NCBI GenBank assembly: GCA_947475825.1
Contig: CANJMS010000003.1
Location: 1-55,157, forward strand
Source: Nitrosomonadales bacterium
Lineage (GTDB): Bacteria > Pseudomonadota > Gammaproteobacteria > Burkholderiales > Gallionellaceae
Length of the DNA: 55,157 bases
Direction: 5' to 3'
Shown: positions 50,101 to 55,157 of the stretch, in pieces
Layout: each line of letters begins with the position of its first letter
Position numbering within the stretch: the stretch's first letter is position 1
Notes under the pieces: generated by a model
What the model was told of the DNA's origin: nothing
Seen by the model: the letters and a program-made list of their open reading frames with translations, nothing else
Database searches by the model: none
Program-made: the position numbers and the translations under genes

Positions 50101-51241
50101 GCTCACCAGGACGTATCATGCGATAAATCGCCACACGCGCAGTCCATTGATCAGTCGTTTCGTCGATACGCAACGATTGCGAAATGAAACTTCCCTGATC
50201 TAAATCATTGGTATACAGCGTATGAATTTTCTTCTCGCCTGCAGCATATAATTTGGCAAGCAAGGCTTCTGTGATTTCATCATTGGCATTGGCAATGATC
50301 TCGCCACTTTCTTTGTCCACCACGTTGTGCGCCAACACACGCTCCAGCAAAAAATCTTCGCCTACGGTGAGCTTATCAATTCCCGCATCATGCATTTCAC
50401 GGATGTGTCGCACAGTAATGCGTTTATCGGCAACTACAATCACGTTGCCATTTTTATCTGCGATGTCAAAACGCGCCATCTCGCCGCGCAGACGCTCTGG
50501 CACGACTTCAAACTGTATGCCTTTTTTACTGAAGTGGAAGGTGTCAAATTCAAAAAATGTCGCCAGAATCTGCTCTGGCGTATAGCCGAATGATTTCAGC
50601 AGAATCGTAACTGGCATTTTGCGCCGACGATCTACACGGAAATAAACAATATCTTTGGCATCAAATTCAAAATCCAGCCAGGAGCCGCGATAAGGAATGA
50701 TGCGTGCTGAAAATAATAGCTTACCTGAGCTGTGAGTTTTGCCACGGTCATGTTCAAAAAACACGCCCGGCGAACGATGCAACTGCGACACAATAACCCG
50801 CTCCGTCCCGTTAATCACAAACGAGCCAGTATGTGTCATGAGTGGGATTTCGCCCATATACACTTCCTGCTCTTTCACTTCCTTCACCACGGTGGGCTTG
50901 GATGACTCCTTGTCGAACAAAGTCAAACGCACACGCGCACGCAAGGCTGAAGCGTAAGTCAGGCCGCGCTGCCTGCACTCTTTTACATCAAAGGGAGGAA
51001 TACCCAAGTTATAGCTGACGAAATCCAAACGGGCGTATTTTTTATGGCTCTCAATTGGAAAAATTGAGATGAACGCGGCCTGCAAACCGTGAGTACTTCG
51101 TTGGTCCGGAGCCACGCCTGCCTGCAGGAAATCACTATAGGATTCCAGCTGCGAAGACAGCAAGAAAGGTATCGGTAAAGCACCAACACGCTTCGCAAAG
51201 CTTTTACGAATACGTTTTTTTTCAGTAAAAGAATAACTCAT
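47156..51241 (-). CDS. rpoB: RNA polymerase subunit beta
   Basis: A 1361-residue beta subunit starting [18 protein letters not shown], with GGAG 8 bases upstream; a longer frame to 51322 has no support. The rifampicin-contact region reads [20 protein letters not shown] and RISALGPGG, i.e. the sensitive-type residues at the positions equivalent to E. coli 516, 526 and 531. The C-terminal region ([30 protein letters not shown]) is complete. It is preceded by the rplL-rpoB attenuator. Confidence 0.99.
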   Translation of the reverse strand: MSYSFTEKKRIRKSFAKRVGALPIPFLLSSQLESYSDFLQAGVAPDQRSTHGLQAAFISIFPIESHKKYARLDFVSYNLGIPPFDVKECRQRGLTYASALRARVRLTLFDKESSKPTVVKEVKEQEVYMGEIPLMTHTGSFVINGTERVIVSQLHRSPGVFFEHDRGKTHSSGKLLFSARIIPYRGSWLDFEFDAKDIVYFRVDRRRKMPVTILLKSFGYTPEQILATFFEFDTFHFSKKGIQFEVVPERLRGEMARFDIADKNGNVIVVADKRITVRHIREMHDAGIDKLTVGEDFLLERVLAHNVVDKESGEIIANANDEITEALLAKLYAAGEKKIHTLYTNDLDQGSFISQSLRIDETTDQWTARVAIYRMIRPGEPPTEDAVENLFNGLFFSEERYNLSAVGRMKFNRRIGVDSLTGAMTLSNEDVVAVIKILVELRNGRGEIDDIDHLGNRRVRAVGELAENQFRAGLARVERAVKERLGQAETDNLMPHDLINAKPISAAVKEFFGSSQLSQFMDQTNPLSEVTHKRRISALGPGGLTRERAGFEVRDVHPTHYGRLCPIETPEGPNIGLINSLALYSRINPYGFIETPYSKVTKSRMTDTVEYLSAIEEGKFTIAQANAELDNKGKFVNDVISSRQHNEFVLAAPENIEYMDVAPAQVVSVAAALIPFLEHDDANRALMGANMQRQAVPCLRAEKALVGTGIERTVAVDSGTAVQAWRGGRVDYVDAGRIVVRVNDNETTAGEVGVDIYNLTKYTRSNQNTNINQRPLVRIGDLIARGDVIADGASTDMGELALGQNMLVAFMPWNGYNYEDSILISERVVAEDRFTSIHIEELTVVARDTKLGPEEITRDIPNLSEGQMARLDECGIVHIGADVSVGDVLVGKVTPKGETQLTPEEKLLRAIFGEKASDVKDTSLRVSAGISGTVIDVQVFTREGLQRDARAQQIIDDELKRYKKDLSDQMRIVEEDVFSRLGKFLLGKVVNGGPKKLAKGSKLTKDYLSSIEHHHWFDIRLSNEDAALQLEQVKDGLAQKRTEFDAAFEMKKRKLTQGDELQAGVQKMVKVYVAVKRRLQPGDKMAGRHGNKGVVSRIVPVEDMPYMADGTPVDIVLNPLGVPSRMNVGQILETHLGWAAKGLGQKISKMLEANTKIEKVRTFLGKIYKNEQAAELASFTDDEVIELCRNLRGGVPFATPVFDGAHEDEIKDMLELADLPRSGQITLYDGHTGNAFDRSITIGYMHVLKLHHLVDDKMHARSTGPYSLVTQQPLGGKAQFGGQRFGEMEVWALEAYGAAYTLQEMLTVKSDDVVGRTKVYENIVKGDHKIEAGMPESFNVLTKEIRSLSLDIDLVRHTDRS

Positions 51242-51422
51242 GATATCTCCATGACCGAGGGAAAAGAGCACTAACACCAAGCGCAGATGAGTTGCGATAT
51301 GGGGTTGCGAAGTTTGGTACAAACACCAACCGCGATTTCTGCGTCTGGTTATTTAAATTTCTAATATTGCTTCTAAAATTTGATTATTTTCAAATCAGCT
51401 TGAAACTTTTTTTAGCAAACAC

Positions 51423-51454
51423 AAAAAGGCTGGCGGTCAACCGTCAGCCTTTTT
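51423..51454 (-). terminator. Attenuator between rplL and rpoB
   Basis: A long hairpin AAAGGCTGACGG/CCGCCAGCCTTT (one mismatch) followed by TTTTT on the minus strand starts 14 bases after the rplL stop. It matches the known partial terminator that lowers rpoBC expression relative to ribosomal proteins in other proteobacteria. Confidence 0.85.
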
Positions 51455-51467
51455 GCATACTCAAAGA

Positions 51468-51845
51468 CTATTTAATTTCAGCAGTTGCGCCCGCTTCAAC
51501 CAGCTGCTTAACAATGCTGTCAGCATCCGCTTTATTTACACCCTCTTTAACGCTCTTAGGCGCGCCATCAACCAGATCCTTAGCTTCTTTCAAGCCCAGA
51601 CCCGTGATCGCACGAACAACTTTAATCACGCCTACCTTGCTGGCTCCAGCACTGGTCAATATAACGGTGAATTCAGTTTGCTCGGCAGCAGCGGCAGCAG
51701 CCCCGCCACCCGCGGCAGGTGCAGCAACCGCTACAGCGGCGGCGGACACGCCAAACTTCTCTTCCATATCTTTGATCAGTGAGGACAACTCCAACACAGT
51801 CAATTGTGCAATTGCATCTAGTATTTCAACTTTATTAACAGCCAT
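51468..51845 (-). CDS. rplL: 50S ribosomal protein L7/L12
   Basis: A 125-residue stalk protein with the N-terminal dimerisation domain ([20 protein letters not shown]), an Ala-rich hinge (about 38-53) and the C-terminal factor-binding domain ([20 protein letters not shown]). It recruits translation GTPases to the ribosome. AGGAGA precedes the ATG. It follows rplJ by 42 bases. Confidence 0.98.
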   Translation of the reverse strand: MAVNKVEILDAIAQLTVLELSSLIKDMEEKFGVSAAAVAVAAPAAGGGAAAAAAEQTEFTVILTSAGASKVGVIKVVRAITGLGLKEAKDLVDGAPKSVKEGVNKADADSIVKQLVEAGATAEIK

Positions 51846-51887
51846 TTTGAATCTCCTAAAATTTTATATAGATAATGTTTGAATATA

Positions 51888-52391
51888 TTAAACCGCAGCT
51901 GATTCGGCTTCTTTCTTGTCGCGCAAGGCAGCAAGAGTACGCACAAATTGGCTGGTTGCAGCATTCATGGTCGCCATCAAACGCGCGATCAGTTCGTTAC
52001 GGCTTGGAATAGAGGCCAATGTAACCACTTCTTCCGCCGACATCACTGCACCCGCCATCGCACCCGCCTTAATGACCAGCTTGTCGTTGGTCTTGGCAAA
52101 TTCGCGCACCACTTTCGCCGCCGCGATGGGATCCGCGCTGATGGTGTACATCAACGGACCCGCCATTTTTTCTGCCAATGCCTCAAACGGCGTACCTTGC
52201 ACAGCACGACGCGCCAACGTATTTTTCAGTACATGACAATACACGCCGGACTGCCGCGCTTGACTGCGCAGCTTGGTAATATCGCTCACTTTGATGCCAC
52301 GATACTCTGACAAAACAATAGTTTGAGCCTGCGCCACTTGTGCACTGATTTCAGCAACTACCGCTTGTTTTTGTTGCAGATTAAGAGCCAA
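51888..52391 (-). CDS. rplJ: 50S ribosomal protein L10
   Basis: A 167-residue protein that anchors the L7/L12 stalk on 23S rRNA; with L12 it also represses its own operon by binding the leader. The start codon is TTG (52389-52391), with GAGGGG a few bases upstream and no ATG in a suitable place. Typical motifs are VVLSEYRG-like [13 protein letters not shown] and VKNTLARRA-like [10 protein letters not shown] 297-base leader separates it from rplA. Confidence 0.97.
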   Translation of the reverse strand: MALNLQQKQAVVAEISAQVAQAQTIVLSEYRGIKVSDITKLRSQARQSGVYCHVLKNTLARRAVQGTPFEALAEKMAGPLMYTISADPIAAAKVVREFAKTNDKLVIKAGAMAGAVMSAEEVVTLASIPSRNELIARLMATMNAATSQFVRTLAALRDKKEAESAAV

Positions 52392-52688
52392 TGTAATCCC
52401 CTCTAGCCTGAAATATGAGGCAGTACCTCAATACTCCTAAATGTTAACACCATGTCCTTGGGCAATATTCCACCTTGCTTGCGGGCACACCATCTACGTG
52501 GGGCGCAAGATTAAAATTGAAACAACAACGTGTTGCCTAACTCCATCCTGCAATTAAGTCGCTGCTGAAATTAACTGGGCTTGCGCCCTTTTCAACTTTG
52601 ACCCCTACGGTCTTTGATAATCCACCAACGTTGCTGGTGGCATACAAAGTCTTTGTTTACCGCCACCATGTGACGGCTACATGTTTAA
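52392..52688 (-). promoter_or_regulatory. rplJ leader (likely L10 autoregulatory region)
   Basis: The 297-base spacer between rplA and rplJ contains several hairpins on the minus strand, e.g. CCACCAGCAACGTTGGTGG and GACC-GTAG-GGGTC. In other proteobacteria this spacer holds a promoter and the L10(L12)4 binding site that represses rplJL translation. The role here is inferred from position and structure. Confidence 0.6.
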
Positions 52689-53384
52689 TTATGCAGCCAG
52701 GCTAGCCTGTTCAATGCGGATGCCTGCACCCATGGTGCTGGAAATAGATACTTTTTTCAGGTAAATGCCTTTCGCTGTGGCAGGTCTAGCTTTATTCAAA
52801 GCCTCTACCAGCGCAAGCATATTTTCTTTCAATGCTTCAGGCGCAAATGATGCGCGGCCAATCGTACATTGCACAATTCCATTTTTATCTGTGCGATATT
52901 GAACCTGACCTGCCTTGGCATTACGTACTGCGCCTGCCACATCGGCTGAAACCGTACCCACTTTAGGGTTAGGCATCAAACCGCGCGGCCCTAAAATCTG
53001 ACCCAGTTGTCCAACAATACGCATCGCGTCTGGCGAGGCAATCACCACATCAAAATTCATGTTGCCAGCTTTAATGCTTTCGGCCAGGTCTTCAAAGCCG
53101 ACCACATCTGCACCCGCCGCCTTAGCCTCAGCAGCCTTTGCCCCCTGCGCAAAAACAGCTACGCGCACTACTTTTCCGGTGCCTTTTGGTAGCACCACTG
53201 CGCCACGAACCAGCTGATCAGATTTACGTGCATCTATGCCCAAATTAATTGCAATGTCGATAGACTCATCAAATTTAGCTTGGGCATTTTCTTTGACCAG
53301 ATTCAAGGCCTCGTCCACCGCATAGAGCTTATTGCGATCAACCTTGGCTGCCAACGCTTTATATCGTTTAGAAATGTGTGCCAT
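52689..53384 (-). CDS. rplA: 50S ribosomal protein L1
   Basis: A 231-residue L1 with the usual start HISKRYKAL and motifs [31 protein letters not shown] and [13 protein letters not shown]. It forms the mobile L1 stalk near the E site and in other bacteria represses its own operon. It starts one base after the rplK stop, so the two are coupled. Confidence 0.98.
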   Translation of the reverse strand: MAHISKRYKALAAKVDRNKLYAVDEALNLVKENAQAKFDESIDIAINLGIDARKSDQLVRGAVVLPKGTGKVVRVAVFAQGAKAAEAKAAGADVVGFEDLAESIKAGNMNFDVVIASPDAMRIVGQLGQILGPRGLMPNPKVGTVSADVAGAVRNAKAGQVQYRTDKNGIVQCTIGRASFAPEALKENMLALVEALNKARPATAKGIYLKKVSISSTMGAGIRIEQASLAA

Positions 53385-53385
53385 T

Positions 53386-53820
53386 TTATACTACCCCTTC
53401 TACAGTGATGCCCATGCTGCGAGCACTCCCCGCAATAATGCGGACTGCCGCATCCATATCGGAGGCAGTCAAGTCAGGCATTTTTGTTGTTGCAATCTCT
53501 TCGAGTTGCTTGCGTGTTAATTTACCCACCTTGTCTGTCTGCGGCTTAGCACTACCCTTGGTTATGCCAGCCGCCTTTTTAATCAAGATCGAGGCAGGGG
53601 GGGTCTTCATGATAAAAGTAAAGCTCTTATCCGCAAATGCTGTGATAACGACTGGAATCGGCAGGCCGGGCTCCATACCCTGCGTTTGCGCATTAAAGGC
53701 CTTGCAGAATTCCATAATGTTCAGTCCGCGCTGACCTAGTGCCGGACCTATGGGGGGACTAGGATTTGCCTTGCCGGCAGGAACTTGCAACTTGATAAAA
53801 CCGATAATCTTCTTTGCCAT
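53386..53820 (-). CDS. rplK: 50S ribosomal protein L11
   Basis: A 144-residue L11 with [20 protein letters not shown] near the N-terminus (rRNA/thiostrepton site) and the C-terminal RNA-binding domain ([15 protein letters not shown]). It is part of the GTPase-associated centre. GAGAATATT precedes the ATG. It lies 93 bases after nusG. Confidence 0.98.
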   Translation of the reverse strand: MAKKIIGFIKLQVPAGKANPSPPIGPALGQRGLNIMEFCKAFNAQTQGMEPGLPIPVVITAFADKSFTFIMKTPPASILIKKAAGITKGSAKPQTDKVGKLTRKQLEEIATTKMPDLTASDMDAAVRIIAGSARSMGITVEGVV

Positions 53821-53913
53821 AATATTCTCCTCTTGAGTTCAAACGAACGCTGGCGCGCTCTCCCCGATAAATTGCCGGATGAGGTAAACCCACACGGCAA
53901 TTTGATTTAATAA

Positions 53914-54447
53914 CTAAGCTTTTTCAACTTGCCCAAAATCAAGCTCTACAGGCGTGGAACGACCAAAAATCGTGACCGCTACGCGCAACTTGTTTTTGTC
54001 ATAATTCACACCTTCAACCACACCATGAAAGTCTGTAAACGGACCTTCTTTAACACGCACACCTTCGCCCACCTCAAACAACACTTTTGGTCTAGGCTTC
54101 TCAACCCCAACCTGCATCTGCTGCATAATCACTTGAACTTCTTTTTCACTGATAGGCGTAGGCTTCATCGCCGAGCCCCCCAAAAATCCAGTCACCTTGG
54201 GAGTATTTTTAATCAGGTGCCAGCTTTCATCGGTCAACTCCATTTCCACCAGCACATAGCCCGGAAAAAACTTGCGTTCACTGATGTTTTTTTGTCCTGC
54301 CTTAAGCTCAACTACTTTTTCGACTGGCACAAGAATCTGTCCAAATTGGTCTTGTAATCCTGCCCTCTGAATGCGCTCTGGCAATGCCCGCTCCACATTT
54401 TTTTCAAATTGGGAATACGTATGAACAACATACCAACGCTTGGCCAT
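53914..54447 (-). CDS. nusG: Transcription antitermination protein NusG
   Basis: A 177-residue NusG with NGN domain ([39 protein letters not shown]) and C-terminal KOW domain ([19 protein letters not shown]). It binds the beta' clamp helices, modulates elongation and couples to Rho or the ribosome. Its ATG overlaps the secE stop (TAATG). Confidence 0.98.
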   Translation of the reverse strand: MAKRWYVVHTYSQFEKNVERALPERIQRAGLQDQFGQILVPVEKVVELKAGQKNISERKFFPGYVLVEMELTDESWHLIKNTPKVTGFLGGSAMKPTPISEKEVQVIMQQMQVGVEKPRPKVLFEVGEGVRVKEGPFTDFHGVVEGVNYDKNKLRVAVTIFGRSTPVELDFGQVEKA

Positions 54448-54794
54448 TATCCACTCCGTCCCATCAAATTATTAACTGCCATCAGCAAAATTGCGTCCAC
54501 TCCCCACAAAAAAAGTGCCATGATTACTGCAAATATCAATACCATGCCTGTGGTTTGTACAGTTTCTTTACGTGTGGGCCACACCACTCGCTTGGCTTCA
54601 GCTACGGATTCACGGCTAAAGCTAAAAAATGCCTTGCCCTGCAAGGTTGTCCACATAACCCCGGTAGCCATTGCAAACCCCAACAATATCGAAGCGAGCC
54701 GGATCACAGCAGCTTGCTCACTCAGCATGTAAAACCCAGCGATACCTGCTACAACCAGCAAGAACGCAATACCCAACTTAACTTTATCTGCCAT
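54447..54794 (-). CDS. secE: Protein translocase subunit SecE
   Basis: A 115-residue three-helix SecE: membrane segments at about 6-26, 30-48 and 88-108, with the conserved [20 protein letters not shown] before the last helix. It clamps SecY in the inner membrane. ATG 54794 is chosen since AGGA then lies 9 bases upstream; 54800 and 54803 are too close to it. Placed between tRNA-Trp and nusG as in other proteobacteria. Confidence 0.96.
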   Translation of the reverse strand: MADKVKLGIAFLLVVAGIAGFYMLSEQAAVIRLASILLGFAMATGVMWTTLQGKAFFSFSRESVAEAKRVVWPTRKETVQTTGMVLIFAVIMALFLWGVDAILLMAVNNLMGRSG

Positions 54795-54820
54795 GCGCAT
54801 CAATCCTACTGAAATTTAAC

Positions 54821-54896
54821 TGGCAGGCCAGGAGGGTTTCGAACCCCCAACCCTCGGTTTTGGAGACCGATACTCTACCAATTGAGCTACTGGCCT
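54821..54896 (-). tRNA. tRNA-Trp (CCA anticodon)
   Basis: A 76-nt cloverleaf: acceptor AGGCCAG/CTGGCCT, anticodon loop CTCCAAA, T-stem GGGGG-type arm and encoded CCA. The tuf-tRNA-Trp-secE order is the standard one. Confidence 0.97.
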
Positions 54897-54980
54897 AAAA
54901 TAATAGGTATTAGTTTTTAATCGCTAATCATTTAGTCGGCATCATCCGTTACGTAGAAGCCGCCTGAACTCACAACTAAG

Positions 54981-55157
54981 TTACTCAATAACCTTCGCAA
55001 CCACACCTGCACCCACCGTACGACCCCCTTCACGTATCGCAAAACGCAGGCCCTCTTCCATTGCCACTGGTGCAATCAGGTTGACGGTAACCGAGACGTT
55101 GTCGCCGGGCATGACCATTTCCGTGCCTGCTGGCAGTTCAACTGCGCCCGTTACGTC
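54981..55157 (-). CDS. tuf: Elongation factor Tu, 3' end only
   Basis: The last 58 codons of EF-Tu run off the right edge: [40 protein letters not shown] and KVIE. This is domain 3, which contacts tRNA and EF-Ts. The 5' part is outside the window. Confidence 0.97.
   Translation of the reverse strand, partial: DVTGAVELPAGTEMVMPGDNVSVTVNLIAPVAMEEGLRFAIREGGRTVGAGVVAKVIE

Overview
The window reads as the chromosome of a Gram-negative betaproteobacterium, with Nitrosomonadales/Gallionellaceae as my best guess. That guess rests on gene content and synteny: smc-type zipA-ligA order, a tuf-tRNA-Trp-secE-nusG-rplKAJL-rpoBC block, a DUF3683/HIT pair, sua5-purE-purK, and a c551-like cytochrome. No rRNA or marker comparison could be run. 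Base composition is moderate and there is much insertion-sequence debris, so the strain appears to have passed through active transposition and gene decay.

Layout. 1-1.5 kb: degraded DNA ending in a fliT-like gene. 1.6-6.7 kb: rpsU, a YqeY-type GatB-like gene, dnaG, rpoD (macromolecular synthesis order) and a CAU tRNA. 6.9-13.7 kb: PBP1a, an IS630 remnant, gltX, a nonsense-interrupted receiver-domain gene and ligA. 13.9-15.1 kb: zipA. 15.2-20 kb: an accessory island at a tRNA-Met, with an intact tyrosine integrase, a decayed small secreted protein and truncated IS21, IS1380 and IS3 transposases. 20.1-22.6 kb: a SPOR protein, a transposase tail and an IS3 copy carrying a 124-bp miniature element. 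22.8-27.6 kb: an amber-interrupted beta-propeller gene, psiE, sua5-like tsaC, purE, purK. 27.6-31.6 kb: an operon of four lipoproteins (LPP20, LpoB-like, COG3014-like, LPP20). 31.9-33.8 kb: FrnE/DsbA-like protein, dgkA, monoheme cytochrome c. 33.8-36.3 kb: IS256/IS110 and IS1182/IS21 debris around a lone trpC. 36.3-37.3 kb: HIT protein, DUF3683 remnant and a 138-bp inverted-repeat element. 37.4-40.4 kb: a thioredoxin-like protein, DUF4266 lipoprotein, DUF3570 beta-barrel and ApbE. 40.4-42.8 kb: rep helicase and an IS110 scrap. 42.8-55.2 kb: rpoC, rpoB, rplL, rplJ, rplA, rplK, nusG, secE, tRNA-Trp and the end of tuf, all on the minus strand.

How the genes work together. Two sets look like multi-protein cell-envelope systems: the LPP20/LpoB-like lipoprotein operon, probably linked to peptidoglycan synthesis, and the thioredoxin-DUF4266-DUF3570-ApbE cluster. 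The latter is the best candidate for a poorly described system: a periplasmic thiol protein, a tiny lipoprotein ending in a Gly/Cys tail, an outer-membrane barrel and an apparently signal-less flavin transferase, in one co-oriented and partly overlapping unit. The other interesting layer is non-coding: two families of short inverted-repeat elements, one caught with a clean 3-bp target duplication inside a transposase gene.

Several genes carry a single stop or frameshift in otherwise conserved frames (receiver domain, beta-propeller, IS1380, IS256). This suggests recent decay or, if the assembly is a metagenome bin, possible sequence errors.
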